Assembly: GCA_947258885.1 (NCBI GenBank)
Contig: CAMYKD010000004.1
Span: 1 to 64,000 of the forward strand
Direction of reading: 5' to 3'
DNA: 64,000 bases
Origin: an uncultured Kiloniellales bacterium
GTDB taxonomy: Bacteria > Pseudomonadota > Alphaproteobacteria > Kiloniellales > JAKSDN01
Shown here: piece by piece, positions 38,588 through 48,987 of the stretch
Layout: every line of letters begins with the position of its first letter
How positions within the stretch are numbered: the first letter of the stretch is position 1
Made by a program: the position numbers and the translations under genes
The notes under the pieces: generated by a model
Seen by the model: the letters and a program-made list of their open reading frames with translations, nothing else
Told to the model about the DNA's origin: nothing
Database searches by the model: none

Positions 38588-39574
38588 ATGCCCCAGAAGA
38601 AACCGCTGGTCATTGTCACGCGCCGGCTTCCCGACGCCATCGAGACGCGCATGATGGAGTTGTTCGACGCTCGCCTGAACATCGAAGATAAGCCGATGAG
38701 TCAGGCAGAGTTGATCGAGGCGGCTGCGGAGGCCGACGTGTTGGTACCGACGGTGACCGACCGGATCGACCTCGGCGTGCTCTCCCAGGCCGGGCCGAAC
38801 CTCAAGCTGATCGCCTCTTTCGGCACCGGTGTCGACCACATCGACCTGAAGACAGCGCGCCAGCGCGGCATCAACGTCACCAACACGCCGGGGGTCCTGA
38901 CCGAGGACACTGCCGACATGACCATGGCCCTGATCCTCGCGGTGCCGCGCCGCCTCGCGGAAGGCGAACGCTTGGTGCGCGCGGGCGAGTGGCGGGGCTG
39001 GAGCCCGACCTCCATGTTGGGCCACCGGATCTGGGGCAAGCGGCTCGGCATCATCGGCATGGGCCGGATCGGCCAGGCGGTGGCGCGGCGCGCCCGGGGC
39101 TTCGGGCTCTCGGTCCACTACCACAACCGTCGCCGCGTGCACCCGGACATCGAGGCGGAACTCGAGGCAACTTACTGGGAGAGCCTCGACCAGATGCTCT
39201 CTCGCATGGATATCATTTCGGTCAACTGCCCGCACACCCCTGCGACTTATCACCTGCTTTCGGCCCGGCGGCTCAAGCTGTTGCAGCCCCACGCCGTCAT
39301 CGTCAACACCAGCCGCGGCGAGGTGATCGACGAGAACGCGCTGACCCGCATGTTGCAGGGCGCCGAGGTCGCCGGCGCCGGGCTCGACGTCTTCGAGCAT
39401 GAGCCGGCGATCAACCCCAAGCTGCTCCAGCTCGACAACGTGGTCCTGCTGCCGCACATGGGCTCGGCCACCTTCGAGGGCCGCATCGCCATGGGCGAGA
39501 AGGTGATCATCAACATCAAGACCTTCGCCGACGGCCATACCCCGCCCGACCGGGTGCTCGAGGCCATGTTCTGA
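38588..39574 (+). CDS. D-2-hydroxyacid dehydrogenase (glyoxylate/hydroxypyruvate reductase type)
   Basis: The 328-residue NAD(P)-dependent enzyme has the Rossmann motif GKRLGIIGMGRIGQAVARRA, a catalytic Arg in VIVNTSRGEVIDENAL, Glu in DVFEHEPAI and His in LLPHMGSAT. The sequence ASFGTGVDHIDLKTARQRGINVTNTPGVLTEDTAD is like D-glycerate dehydrogenases/glyoxylate reductases. The start is the ATG at 38588 after GAGAGGTTC; the track start is 39 bases upstream. The substrate is assigned by resemblance only. Confidence 0.9.
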   Translation: MPQKKPLVIVTRRLPDAIETRMMELFDARLNIEDKPMSQAELIEAAAEADVLVPTVTDRIDLGVLSQAGPNLKLIASFGTGVDHIDLKTARQRGINVTNTPGVLTEDTADMTMALILAVPRRLAEGERLVRAGEWRGWSPTSMLGHRIWGKRLGIIGMGRIGQAVARRARGFGLSVHYHNRRRVHPDIEAELEATYWESLDQMLSRMDIISVNCPHTPATYHLLSARRLKLLQPHAVIVNTSRGEVIDENALTRMLQGAEVAGAGLDVFEHEPAINPKLLQLDNVVLLPHMGSATFEGRIAMGEKVIINIKTFADGHTPPDRVLEAMF

Positions 39575-39596
39575 GATACTGGGCCGGCGTTACCCG

Positions 39597-41036
39597 CTAC
39601 CGAGGGGATATGCCTGCCTCTTGTTCGATCAGGTGCGCGATCGAGTTGGCGTAGTATGTCAGCAGGTTGCGCTTGCCGGCCACGACGACGAAGCCACCGG
39701 CCTCTCTCTCGATAAGGTCGCGCCGGACCAGGGTGCGCAGACCGGTCTTGAGGGCGCTCGACAAGTCGTCGCCGGGCAGCTGCAGCCTCGCCCCGGCAGC
39801 GCGCAGGCGGGCGGCCAGCGCGTCGATGGCGACGGCCAGCTCCTCCCCGGTCTGGTAGTCTTCGGGACTCTGAGCGAAGAGGCTGGCCACGAGAGGTATG
39901 GGTGGAACCGGCACGACTCGGCCGATCTCGTGGATCAGGTGGCGGCCGAGCGCCTCGACGGCGACGAAACGCGCGTTCCGGTCCAGCGTGCCGGGCACGA
40001 TGCCGCGCTCGCCCAGGTAGGCGCGGAGCGAGACCGGCCGGCCGAAATTCACGCAGGCATAGCCGAAGCGGGTGCGCTCGCGCCTTTTCATCAGGAAAAG
40101 GTTGCGCAGCAGGAAGCGGATCCCGGTTCCGAGCGCCCGCCGTGTGCCGCGGCGCGTGGCACGCGGACCGGTCATGCCCAGCAAGCTGTCCTCCTCGAGC
40201 ACCCGGTCGTAATTGATGCCGACCGGCACGAAGACGATGTCGCGGCCTTCGTTCGGCAGGAAACCACGGAGCATGTAGTCGAGGATGCCCAGCTTGGGCT
40301 CGCGCAGGCGCCCGTCGCGGCTCAAACCTCCTTCGGGAAACACGGCCTGGGTCACGCCGCCCGCGGTGGCCATCTGGATATAGCGCTGCAGCACCCGGCG
40401 GTACAGCAGGTTGCCGGAGTCCCGGCGCACGAAATAGGCGCCCATGGCGCGCACCAGGCCCTGCAGGGGCCAGACCCGGGCCCACTCCCCGGCGGCAAAG
40501 CTGAGCGCGGCGCGCTGGGCGGCCAGGAAGGCGAGCAGGACGTAGTCCATGTTGGAGCGGTGATTCATCACGAAGACCACTGCCGCATCTTCGCCGATCT
40601 CCCCGAGCGCGGCGTCGTCGGCCTGGGCCAGGCGCACCCGGTAGAGGTTGCGGGCCAGGCGCCGGGCCAGCCAGACACCGAGGCGGAAGTAGAGGTAGGC
40701 GTTGAAGGCCGGCACGATTTCGCGGGCATAGCGGCCGGCCCGCTCGATCAGCACGTCGTGCGGCAAGTTCTCCGCGCGGGCCAGCTGCTCCACGGCGGCC
40801 AGCACCTGGGGGTCGTAGGTCAGGTTGCCGACCAACACGCGCCGCCGAGTCAGCGTGAAGGGCCGGATATGAAAGTGCAGCCGGGCGTTCAGCTTCTCGA
40901 TCGCGCGGTTGAGCCGGCGGTGCAGGAACCAGCGCGCGCTGGGCATCAGCAGGCGGTCGAGCAGAGCCAGCGCGGCGAGCAGGCAGGTAAGGAGCACCAG
41001 CCAGAGCGGCAGGGCGACGGTCTGCTCGAAGAACAC
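39597..41036 (-). CDS. PlsB-like glycerol-3-phosphate O-acyltransferase
   Basis: The 479-residue protein has an N-terminal membrane helix (LWLVLLTCLLAALALLDRLL) and the four acyltransferase blocks: NHRSNMDYVLLAF (H-x4-D), GAYFVRRDSGNLLYRRVL, FPEGGLSRDGRLREPKLG and VFVPVGINYDRVLE. Blocks II and III resemble PlsB glycerol-3-phosphate acyltransferases rather than PlsC. It is much shorter than the ~800-residue E. coli PlsB. It would acylate glycerol 3-phosphate or a related acceptor at the inner membrane. The start is a GTG. Confidence 0.82.
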   Translation of the reverse strand: MFFEQTVALPLWLVLLTCLLAALALLDRLLMPSARWFLHRRLNRAIEKLNARLHFHIRPFTLTRRRVLVGNLTYDPQVLAAVEQLARAENLPHDVLIERAGRYAREIVPAFNAYLYFRLGVWLARRLARNLYRVRLAQADDAALGEIGEDAAVVFVMNHRSNMDYVLLAFLAAQRAALSFAAGEWARVWPLQGLVRAMGAYFVRRDSGNLLYRRVLQRYIQMATAGGVTQAVFPEGGLSRDGRLREPKLGILDYMLRGFLPNEGRDIVFVPVGINYDRVLEEDSLLGMTGPRATRRGTRRALGTGIRFLLRNLFLMKRRERTRFGYACVNFGRPVSLRAYLGERGIVPGTLDRNARFVAVEALGRHLIHEIGRVVPVPPIPLVASLFAQSPEDYQTGEELAVAIDALAARLRAAGARLQLPGDDLSSALKTGLRTLVRRDLIEREAGGFVVVAGKRNLLTYYANSIAHLIEQEAGISPR

Positions 41037-41057
41037 TCCCCGGCCGCCCTGCCACCC

Positions 41058-41882
41058 TCAGGCGGCGCAGTAGGGCTCGGACTCCCTGTAGGAGACCGTC
41101 TCGAGGTCGCGGATGCTTGCCTGCGGGCCGCACAGCGGACAGGCCGGGTCCGACTTGAGCTTGACCGTGTGAAAGCTCGTGCCCAGGGAATCGTAGAGCA
41201 GCAAGCGGCCGGCCAGGCTCTCGCCGATGCCGAGCAGTTCCTTGATCACCTCGGTCGCCTGCAGCGCACCCAGCGTGCCGGCCAGGGCGCCGAGGACGCC
41301 GACGTCGGCGCAGCTCTGCTTCGGATCCCCCGGCTGCGCGCCAAAGATGCAGCGGTAGCAGGGCTGCGCGCCGCCTTCATAGGCCTTGTAGGTCGAGAGC
41401 TGCCCGTCAAAGCGCATGATCGCGGCCGCGACCAGCGTCTTGCGCGCGAGGTGGCAGGCGTCGTTTACCAGGTAGCGGGTCGGGAAATTGTCCGAGCCAT
41501 CGGCCACCAGATCGTATTGGCCGATCAGCTCCAGGGCGTTGCCGGGCACGAGGCGCTCCTTGTGCGCCACCACCCGGACCTCTGGGTTGATCTCGGCCAA
41601 GCGCGCCGTGGCGCTATCCACCTTGTCGAGGCCGACGTTGGAGGTGTCGTGGACGATCTGGCGCTGCAAGTTGGACAGGTCGACCTGATCGTCGTCGACC
41701 ACGCCGAGGGTGCCGACCCCGGCGGCGGCCAGATAGAGCAGGAGCGGCGAGCCCAGGCCGCCCGCGCCGACCACCAGGACCCGCGAAGCCAGGAGGCGCG
41801 CCTGGCCCTCTTCGCCCACCTCGGGAAGCACCAAGTGGCGCGCATAACGCTCGATCTGCGGATCGGTCAGTTCAAGGTCCAT
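41058..41882 (-). CDS. moeB: MoeB/ThiF/HesA-family adenylyltransferase
   Basis: The 274-residue E1-like enzyme has RYARHLVLPEVGEEGQARLL and the ATP-binding VLVVGAGGLGSPLLLYLAAAGVG. Two Cys pairs for zinc are visible (CYRCIFG and CPLCG). It adenylates the C-terminal Gly-Gly of a small sulfur carrier such as MoaD or ThiS. There is no rhodanese domain. It follows cysK with a 13-base gap on the minus strand. MoeB is preferred to ThiF by length and sequence, but a dual role is possible. Confidence 0.88.
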   Translation of the reverse strand: MDLELTDPQIERYARHLVLPEVGEEGQARLLASRVLVVGAGGLGSPLLLYLAAAGVGTLGVVDDDQVDLSNLQRQIVHDTSNVGLDKVDSATARLAEINPEVRVVAHKERLVPGNALELIGQYDLVADGSDNFPTRYLVNDACHLARKTLVAAAIMRFDGQLSTYKAYEGGAQPCYRCIFGAQPGDPKQSCADVGVLGALAGTLGALQATEVIKELLGIGESLAGRLLLYDSLGTSFHTVKLKSDPACPLCGPQASIRDLETVSYRESEPYCAA

Positions 41883-41895
41883 GGCTTTCGGGTCC

Positions 41896-42864
<969 letters not shown>

Positions 42865-42976
42865 CGAAGTGCCTCCCTTGGATCCAGTCAAACAAGACGA
42901 TCAACGCGATCCCAACAAGGGTCGGCTGCCGGCCGGGTGAGGGATCAACCGGCGCCGCCGCGCGCCGCCCCGGCCG

Positions 42977-43432
42977 TCAGATGCTGAAGTCGGGCACCCC
43001 CGCGAGCTTTCGGGGCACCTTCTGCTCGCGCGCCCTCTCGCAGAGGTCCTCTATGGTGAGGGAATCGAGGCGCGCCATCATCTCGCGCTGCATCTCGATC
43101 CAGATCGGCCGCACGACCTTGATGCCGATCTCCGAGCCGTCGGGTTCGCCGGCCGGATCGCTCGCGCCCTCCACGTTGCGCACGACGCGTATGATTTCGC
43201 CGACCGTGATGCGCCGGCGTTCCCGGGCCAGGCGGTAGCCGCCGCGCGGGCCACGTTGCCCGGACAAGATGCCCCGGTGCACGAGCTGTTGGAGCACCTG
43301 TTCGAGGTAGCGCCGCGGGATGCCCTGGCGGCGCGAGATCTCGGTGGAGCGCACCGGCGAGGGCCCGGCGTTGTAAGCGATGTCGACCACCGCCTCGATG
43401 GCGAACAGAAGCTTTCTCGACAGCCTCAGCAT
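42977..43432 (-). CDS. Rrf2-family regulator without cluster cysteines
   Basis: The 151-residue protein has the Rrf2 pattern LSRKLLFAIEAVVDIAYNAG, STEISRRQGIPRRYLEQVLQQLVHRGILSGQRGPRGGYRLAR. The three conserved Cys that hold the 2Fe-2S cluster in IscR are absent; the only Cys (DLCERA) is near the C-terminus. It precedes cysK on the same strand. In Gram-positives the cluster-free Rrf2 protein CymR works with CysK, so a role in cysteine metabolism is plausible but inferred. Confidence 0.88.
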   Translation of the reverse strand: MLRLSRKLLFAIEAVVDIAYNAGPSPVRSTEISRRQGIPRRYLEQVLQQLVHRGILSGQRGPRGGYRLARERRRITVGEIIRVVRNVEGASDPAGEPDGSEIGIKVVRPIWIEMQREMMARLDSLTIEDLCERAREQKVPRKLAGVPDFSI

Positions 43433-43439
43433 GGCCCGG

Positions 43440-43928
43440 CTACTCCGCCGCGCCCTTTGCCGCGCCGATGCGCGTGTCGCCCAGCCCCGTCGAGCCGAAC
43501 CCCCCGGTGTCCCGCACGCTTTGCTCCAGGGCCTCGACCGGCCGCCAGACCGCCCGGCCGACGGCGGCCACGACCAGTTGGGCGATCCGGCAACCGCGGG
43601 TCACGACGAAGGGATCCTGGCCGAGGTTGATCAGGATGACCCCGACCTCGCCACGATAGTCGGCGTCGACCGTTCCCGGCGCGTTGAGGACCGTCACGCC
43701 GTGCTTGAGCGCGAGGCCGGAGCGCGGTCGGACCTGCGCCTCATAGCCGGCCGGCAGCGCGATGGCCAGGCCGCTCGGGACCAGCCGCCGTTCGCCGGGC
43801 TGCAGCACGACCTCGGCCTCGACCGCCGCCAGCAGGTCCATCCCTGCGCTCTCCGGCGTCGCATAGGCCGGCAAGTCCAGGTCCACGGCGTGCGGCAGGC
43901 GCCGGACGGCGACCTCGATCGATGTCAT
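43440..43928 (-). CDS. dut: Deoxyuridine 5'-triphosphate nucleotidohydrolase
   Basis: The 162-residue trimeric dUTPase hydrolyses dUTP to dUMP and PPi. The motifs are visible: AGMDLLAA (I), [32 protein letters not shown] (II-III), RIAQLVV (IV) and the C-terminal arm GGFGSTGLG (V). The ATG at 43928 overlaps the coaBC stop by four bases, the same coaBC-dut order as in E. coli. The longer track ORF through coaBC is a shadow. Confidence 0.96.
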   Translation of the reverse strand: MTSIEVAVRRLPHAVDLDLPAYATPESAGMDLLAAVEAEVVLQPGERRLVPSGLAIALPAGYEAQVRPRSGLALKHGVTVLNAPGTVDADYRGEVGVILINLGQDPFVVTRGCRIAQLVVAAVGRAVWRPVEALEQSVRDTGGFGSTGLGDTRIGAAKGAAE

Positions 43929-45166
43929 GCTCCGCCACCTCCGGGCGCCGCGTCCAGGGAGCCGGCGATCCGCCGGGCTAGACGTTCGGCGACTTCCTGC
44001 TTGGTCATACGCGGCCAGTCCTCGACCCCCGACCCGTCGATCAGGTGGATCAGATTGTCCGCGCCGCCGAAGGTTCCGGTGCCGGGCGAGACATCGTTGG
44101 CCAGGATCCAGTCGCAGCCCTTGGACTTCAGCTTTGCCTTGGCGTGCGCGACGACGTTCTCGGTCTCCGCCGCGAAGCCGACCACCAGGCGCGGCCTTTG
44201 GTTGCCGGCAGCCGACAGGCTCGCCAGGATGTCCGGATTGACCGCCAGCTCGATCTGCGGCGGCGCGCCGCCGTTCTTCTTGAGCTTCTGCCCGCTTTGC
44301 GTCTTGACCCGCCAGTCGGAGACCGCCGCGGCGCAGACCGCCACCTCGACCGGCAGCGCCGCCTGGCATGCGGCCAGCATCTCCTCGGCCGACTCGACGG
44401 CGACCACCTGGACGCCCGGCGGGTCGCCGAGGCGCGTCGGTCCGGAAACCAGCGTGGTCGCGGCCCCCAGGCGGGCGAGCGCCTGGGCGATCGCGTGGCC
44501 CTGCCGGCCGGAGGAGCGGTTGGCTAGGTAGCGCACCGGGTCGATCGCCTCGACCGTGGGGCCGCTGGTGACCAGCGCACGGCGCCCGCTGAGCGGCGCG
44601 TCGATCCCGAAGTACGCCTCGATGGCGGTCAGGATCTCGGCCGCCTCGGCCATGCGCCCAAGGCCGTACTCGCCGCAGGCCATTTCGCCCTCGTTGGGGC
44701 CGACAGTCATCACGCCGCGTTCGACCAGGAGCGCCATGTTCGCCTTGGTCGCCGCGTGTTCCCACATGCGCACGTTCATGGCCGGCGCCACCAGGACCGG
44801 CTTGTCGGTCGCGAGCAGCGCGGTCGAGGCCAGGTCGTCGGCTCGGCCGGTCGCCATCCTGGCCAGGAGGTCGGCGGTGGCCGGCGCCACCACCAGTAAG
44901 TCGGCATCGCGCGACAGCTGGATGTGACCCATCTCGGCCTCGTCGGTCAGCGAGAAGAGCTCGCCGTAGACCTTATCCTCGCTGAGCGCGGAAACCGACA
45001 GCGGCGTGACGAACTGGGCGCCGGCCTTGGTCACGATGCAGCGCACCGCGGCGCCCCTCTCGCGCAGCCGGCGGATCAGCTCGAGGCATTTGTAGGCCGC
45101 GATGCCGCCCGAGATGATGAGGAGTATGCGTTTTCCCGCCAACATAGGTAAAATACGCGATTTCAC
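43925..45166 (-). CDS. coaBC: Bifunctional phosphopantothenoylcysteine decarboxylase/synthetase
   Basis: The 413-residue enzyme carries out two steps of coenzyme A synthesis. The N-terminal flavin CoaC half has [24 protein letters not shown], the catalytic His in [20 protein letters not shown] and Cys in [14 protein letters not shown]. The CoaB half has [27 protein letters not shown] and ANDVSPG. The ATG may be at 45166 or, internally, 45145 (MLAGKRILL). It is coupled to dut. Confidence 0.95.
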   Translation of the reverse strand: MKSRILPMLAGKRILLIISGGIAAYKCLELIRRLRERGAAVRCIVTKAGAQFVTPLSVSALSEDKVYGELFSLTDEAEMGHIQLSRDADLLVVAPATADLLARMATGRADDLASTALLATDKPVLVAPAMNVRMWEHAATKANMALLVERGVMTVGPNEGEMACGEYGLGRMAEAAEILTAIEAYFGIDAPLSGRRALVTSGPTVEAIDPVRYLANRSSGRQGHAIAQALARLGAATTLVSGPTRLGDPPGVQVVAVESAEEMLAACQAALPVEVAVCAAAVSDWRVKTQSGQKLKKNGGAPPQIELAVNPDILASLSAAGNQRPRLVVGFAAETENVVAHAKAKLKSKGCDWILANDVSPGTGTFGGADNLIHLIDGSGVEDWPRMTKQEVAERLARRIAGSLDAAPGGGGA

Positions 45167-45234
45167 GTTCCCACACCGTAGATAACCTAAGACGGTGGCC
45201 TTGCCGTGGCAAGCGCTGCGCGTCGGTCACGGTA

Positions 45235-46815
45235 TTACAGGACGGCGGCGACGGCCACGGCGAGCGCCGCCAGGGCGATCCAAAGCGCCCAACGTGAAAC
45301 GCCGTCGCCGTTGCGCTCCGTGCCGAAGGCCTTGATCGTCTCCGGGTGCAGCTTGATGCCGGCCGTTGCCAGGTCGGCGGCGGCCCGCTCCAGGTCGGCC
45401 AGCGTCCCCGGCAGGCGCTCGAGCGTGCGTGCGAGGTCCTGGGTCGCGTCGCGCAGACGGGCCTCCGGGCCGCGGTTCTCGCGCATCCAATCTTCGATCA
45501 GCGGTTGGGCGAGCAACCAGATGTTGAGCGTGGGGTCGAGCCGTCGGCTCACGCCCTCGGCCATCAGCATGTTCTTTTGCAGCAGCAGGAGCTGGGGCTG
45601 CACCGGCATGTTGAAGGATTCGGTGAGCTGCAGCAGCTGGGCCAGCAGGCGCGCGAAGGAGATGTCGTTGAGCGCCCGCCCGAAGATCGGCTCGCAGACC
45701 GAGCGCAGCGCCTGGGCGAAGGTGTCGAGCGCCTCGCCCGGCGGCAGGTAGCCAGCCTCGACGTGCACCTCGGCCAGGCGCCGGTAGTCGCGCGCCAGCG
45801 TGGCCAGCAGCATGTCGGCCAGATAGCAGCGCGTCCTGCGGTCGAGCCGGCCCATGATGCCGAAGTCCACGGCGACGATGTTGCCCTCGCGGTCGACCGA
45901 CATGTTGCCGGGGTGCTGGTCGCCGTGAAAGAAGCCGTCGCGAAACACCTGCTTGAAGAAGATCGTCGCCGCCTTGGTGAGGACGTCCTCGAGGTCGTGG
46001 CCGGCGGCGAGCAGGGCGTCGCGGTCGTCGAGCGGAATGCCGGTGAGCTGGCCTGCGGTCAACACCCGGCGCGACGAGCGCTGCCAGTCGACCTGCGGCA
46101 CCCAGTAGCTGGGATCGCCGGCGAAGTTCTCGGCCAGCTCGGAGGCCGCCGCCGCCTCCATGCGCAGGTCCATCTCGATCCGGACCGTGGCCTCGAAGAC
46201 GCCGACCACCTCGACCGGCTTGAATCGACGCAGCTTGGGCTGGGCATGCTCGGCCAAGGCCGCCAGGGCGTAGAACAGCTCCAGGTCGCGGGCGAAGGCG
46301 CGCTCGATACCCGGCCGCAGTACCTTGACCGCGACGTCCTCGCTTGCCTGACCCTCGGTCGCCGGGGTTACCGCGAAGTGTACCTGGGCGATCGAGGCTG
46401 CGGAGACCGGCGTGTCGTCGAAGCTGGAGAAGAGCTCGTCGACCGGGCGTCCGAGCTCCGCTTCGATGGTGCGCCGCGCCTGCGCGCTGGGAAAGGGCGG
46501 CAGACGGTCCTGCAACTCCGAGAGGTCGGCGGCCAACTGCTCGCCCAGCAGGTCGGCCCGGGTCGACAGGAATTGGCCCAGCTTGATGAAGCTCGGACCG
46601 AGCTCGGTCAGCGCCCGGGCCACCTTCTGGCCCGGGCGGCCTTCGGCCCGGGAGCGCGAAACCAGGCGGGCCAGCCAGACCACGCCCGGTGCGATTCCGG
46701 CTTCCTCCAGGGGCGCCAGGGCGTCGTGGCGCGCCAGGCTGCGCGCGATCGCCAGCAGGCGCCAAGCCAGGCGCAGCGGGCGCAGCAGGCCCGGAGCCAA
46801 TCCGGCGCGCTCCAT
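45235..46815 (-). CDS. ubiB: UbiB-type ABC1 atypical kinase (ubiquinone biosynthesis)
   Basis: The 526-residue protein has the KxGQ motif (SFIKLGQFLSTRADLL), VAVKVLRPGIE, GFFHGDQHPGNM and VDFGIMGRLD, all ABC1/UbiB hallmarks, and two hydrophobic helices at the C-terminus (WALWIALAALAVAVAAVL). UbiB supports coenzyme Q synthesis in a membrane complex. The ATG at 46815 overlaps the ubiE stop. The 838-residue track ORF simply reads on through ubiE in another frame. Confidence 0.95.
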   Translation of the reverse strand: MERAGLAPGLLRPLRLAWRLLAIARSLARHDALAPLEEAGIAPGVVWLARLVSRSRAEGRPGQKVARALTELGPSFIKLGQFLSTRADLLGEQLAADLSELQDRLPPFPSAQARRTIEAELGRPVDELFSSFDDTPVSAASIAQVHFAVTPATEGQASEDVAVKVLRPGIERAFARDLELFYALAALAEHAQPKLRRFKPVEVVGVFEATVRIEMDLRMEAAAASELAENFAGDPSYWVPQVDWQRSSRRVLTAGQLTGIPLDDRDALLAAGHDLEDVLTKAATIFFKQVFRDGFFHGDQHPGNMSVDREGNIVAVDFGIMGRLDRRTRCYLADMLLATLARDYRRLAEVHVEAGYLPPGEALDTFAQALRSVCEPIFGRALNDISFARLLAQLLQLTESFNMPVQPQLLLLQKNMLMAEGVSRRLDPTLNIWLLAQPLIEDWMRENRGPEARLRDATQDLARTLERLPGTLADLERAAADLATAGIKLHPETIKAFGTERNGDGVSRWALWIALAALAVAVAAVL

Positions 46816-47624
46816 CAAAGGCGCCAGGCCGAATGCAGGGCGGCCACGCCGCCGGTCAGGTTGCGGTAGCGCACTTGCTCGAGGCCGGCCGCCCACATCA
46901 TCGCGGCCAACTCGTCCTGGGCCGGAAACCGGCGAATGCTCTCGACCAAATAGCGGTAAGCGTCGCGGTCGCCCGTAACCAGCTCGCCCATGGCCGGCAG
47001 CACGTTGAAGGAGTAGAGGTCGTAAAGCCGTGCCAAGACCGGCAGCACGACGCGACTGAACTCCAGGCAGAGAAAGCGGCCGCCGGGCCGGAGCACCCGG
47101 CGCGCCTCGGCGAGCGCCGGCTCGATCCGGGTCACGTTCCTCAGCCCGAAGGCGATGGTATAGGCGTCCGTGCAGTGGTCCGGCAGGGGCAGGGCTTCGG
47201 CGTTGCCACAGACCCAGTGGATGCCGCTCAGAACGCCCCGGTCGAGCGCCCGGTCGCGGCCGAGTGCCAGCATGTCGGGCGTCAGGTCGCAGACCACGAC
47301 CGGCCCGCAGCGCTCCGGGCCGAGCCGCTCGATCACGCGCAGCGCGATGTCCCCGGTGCCGCCGGCCACGTCGAGCAAGGACAGCGCCGGGCGCGGGGCG
47401 AGCCAGTCGATCATGGCCGCCTTCCACAACCGGTGCACGCCGCCCGACATCAGGTCGTTCATGAGATCGTAGCGGTTGGAGACGCTCTCGAAGACGCCGC
47501 GCACACGGGGCGCCTTGTCCCTTTCCGCGATCTCCTCGAAGCCGAAATGCGTGGTGCCGGCCCGCTCCGGCCGGGCGGCGGAATCGTCGGGCGGCGGGGT
47601 GTCGCGGGAGGTCCTGGAGGTCAT
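46815..47624 (-). CDS. ubiE: Ubiquinone/menaquinone C-methyltransferase UbiE
   Basis: The 269-residue SAM-dependent enzyme methylates the quinone ring. The SAM motif is [15 protein letters not shown] and UbiE signatures are [42 protein letters not shown] and [15 protein letters not shown]. The ATG at 47624 is used; the track start adds 69 unrelated residues. It is divergent from mutM, with an inverted repeat between them, and coupled to ubiB. Confidence 0.96.
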   Translation of the reverse strand: MTSRTSRDTPPPDDSAARPERAGTTHFGFEEIAERDKAPRVRGVFESVSNRYDLMNDLMSGGVHRLWKAAMIDWLAPRPALSLLDVAGGTGDIALRVIERLGPERCGPVVVCDLTPDMLALGRDRALDRGVLSGIHWVCGNAEALPLPDHCTDAYTIAFGLRNVTRIEPALAEARRVLRPGGRFLCLEFSRVVLPVLARLYDLYSFNVLPAMGELVTGDRDAYRYLVESIRRFPAQDELAAMMWAAGLEQVRYRNLTGGVAALHSAWRL

Positions 47625-47633
47625 GCCCGGACC

Positions 47634-47660
47634 ATAGCGCGCGCCCCCGGCTCGCGCTAT
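47634..47660. repeat. Inverted repeat between ubiE and mutM
   Basis: ATAGCGCG (47634-47641) and CGCGCTAT (47653-47660) form an 8-bp inverted repeat with an 11-base spacer in the 77-base divergent gap. The right arm merges with a TATACT (47658-47663) that could be the mutM -10 box, and the left arm mirrors it for ubiE. Confidence 0.45.
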
Positions 47661-47701
47661 ACTGTCTCCCGCTTCTTTCCCGGATTTTTGCCCCGATATC
47701 C

Positions 47702-48544
47702 ATGCCCGAGCTGCCCGAAGTCGAGACCGTTGTGCGCGGCCTGCGCCCCAAGCTGGAGGGGCGCGTGCTGGCCGAGGTCGATCAGCGCTGCGAGCGCTTG
47801 CGCTTTCCTTTGCCGGCCGACTTCGCCGCACGCCTGCGGGGGCGCCGGGTGCTGTCCATCGCCCGGCGCGCCAAGTACATTCTGGTGCATCTCGAGGGCG
47901 GCGAGGTGCTGCTCTGCCACCTCGGCATGTCCGGGCGCATGGTGCTGGCCAACGGCCCGGACCGGCCGCTCGAGCGGCACGATCACGTCGTCTTCACCAC
48001 CGAGGCGGGCGACCAGATCCGGTTCAACGACGCGCGCCGCTTCGGTGTCATGGATCTGGTCGAGGAAGGGCGCCTATGGCAGCACAGCCTGCTCCGCGAC
48101 CTGGGCCCCGAGCCGCTGGGCAACGCCTTCAACGGTCCGGCGCTGGCTGCCGCGCTCGACGGCAGGCGGACGCCGATCAAGGCGGCGCTGCTCGACCAGA
48201 GGGTGGTGGCCGGCCTCGGCAACATCTATGCCTGCGAGGCGCTCTACTTCGCCGGGCTGTCGCCCCGGCGCCTGGCCCGTACGGTGCGGGGCGGACGGGT
48301 CGAACGCCTGGTCGCGGCCATCCGCGATGTGCTGAACCGGGCGATCGCGGCCGGCGGATCGAGCCTGCGCGACTATGTGCAGGCGGATGGCGAGCTGGGC
48401 TACTTCCAGCACCACTGGGCGGTCTACGGCCATGCAGGGGAGGCCTGTCCGGACTGCGACTGCGATCCGGCCGAAAGTGGCGGCATCCGCCGGCTGGTCC
48501 AGTCGAACCGCTCGACTTTCTATTGTCCGAGGCGCCAGCGGTGA
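47702..48544 (+). CDS. mutM: Formamidopyrimidine-DNA glycosylase MutM (Fpg)
   Basis: The 280-residue DNA repair enzyme removes 8-oxoguanine. The catalytic N-terminus is [14 protein letters not shown] (Pro2 nucleophile), and the helix-two-turn-helix follows. The C-terminal zinc finger reads CPDCDC ... [10 protein letters not shown]: the fourth expected Cys is an Arg. Fpg enzymes need this finger for DNA binding, although some eukaryotic relatives are zincless. The neighbours ubiE (divergent) and the downstream small ORF are as in other alphaproteobacteria. Confidence 0.95.
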   Translation: MPELPEVETVVRGLRPKLEGRVLAEVDQRCERLRFPLPADFAARLRGRRVLSIARRAKYILVHLEGGEVLLCHLGMSGRMVLANGPDRPLERHDHVVFTTEAGDQIRFNDARRFGVMDLVEEGRLWQHSLLRDLGPEPLGNAFNGPALAAALDGRRTPIKAALLDQRVVAGLGNIYACEALYFAGLSPRRLARTVRGGRVERLVAAIRDVLNRAIAAGGSSLRDYVQADGELGYFQHHWAVYGHAGEACPDCDCDPAESGGIRRLVQSNRSTFYCPRRQR

Positions 48545-48559
48545 GGTAGGTAGAGCCGT

Positions 48560-48943
48560 ATGCCGACCGGAAGACACCGCACATTCCTGTTCGCTGCCCT
48601 GATCGCCGCGCTGGCCCTGGCCGGTCCCGCCGCGCCGGGGCCGCGCGCCCAGGCCCAGGGCTACGTCGCCGAGGTCGAGGACCTGCCCTTGATGCCCGGC
48701 TTGGCCGAGGTCGAGGGCGCCGGCGTCGTATTCGACAAGCCGGACGGGCGCATCGTCGAGGCCTATGCCCAGGGCCGGGTTACGCGCGAGGCGGTGTTGG
48801 CCTTCTATCGTCAGGCGTTGCCGCAGCTCGGCTGGCGGGCGGCCGGCGGCGCGGCGTTCCGGCGCGAGGGCGAAACCCTGTCCCTGGATTTCCTGGACGG
48901 CGGCGGTGCGCTCGTCGTGCGCTTCACCCTGGTACCGCGATAG
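48560..48943 (+). CDS. Small secreted protein of unknown function
   Basis: The 127-residue product has a clear signal peptide ([26 protein letters not shown]) and a mature domain of about 95 residues ([24 protein letters not shown], then [14 protein letters not shown], ending in TLVPR). The [12 protein letters not shown] segment resembles the domain found in many small exported proteins that handle envelope stress or lipoprotein-type functions, but I cannot name the family. It lies between mutM and an enoyl-CoA hydratase. Confidence 0.7.
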   Translation: MPTGRHRTFLFAALIAALALAGPAAPGPRAQAQGYVAEVEDLPLMPGLAEVEGAGVVFDKPDGRIVEAYAQGRVTREAVLAFYRQALPQLGWRAAGGAAFRREGETLSLDFLDGGGALVVRFTLVPR

Positions 48944-48987
48944 CGGCACGGGGTACATCAAATCGACATTTGGAGGACCGACGGCAC

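Noticed and set aside
43440-44765. 441-residue ORF suggesting a long dUTPase fusion
   Set aside because: The first 279 residues are an out-of-frame reading of coaBC. The normal 162-residue Dut starts at 43928.
45235-47751. 838-residue ORF suggesting a UbiE-UbiB fusion
   Set aside because: The extra N-terminal part is the wrong frame of ubiE. UbiB starts at the ATG at 46815, which overlaps the ubiE stop.
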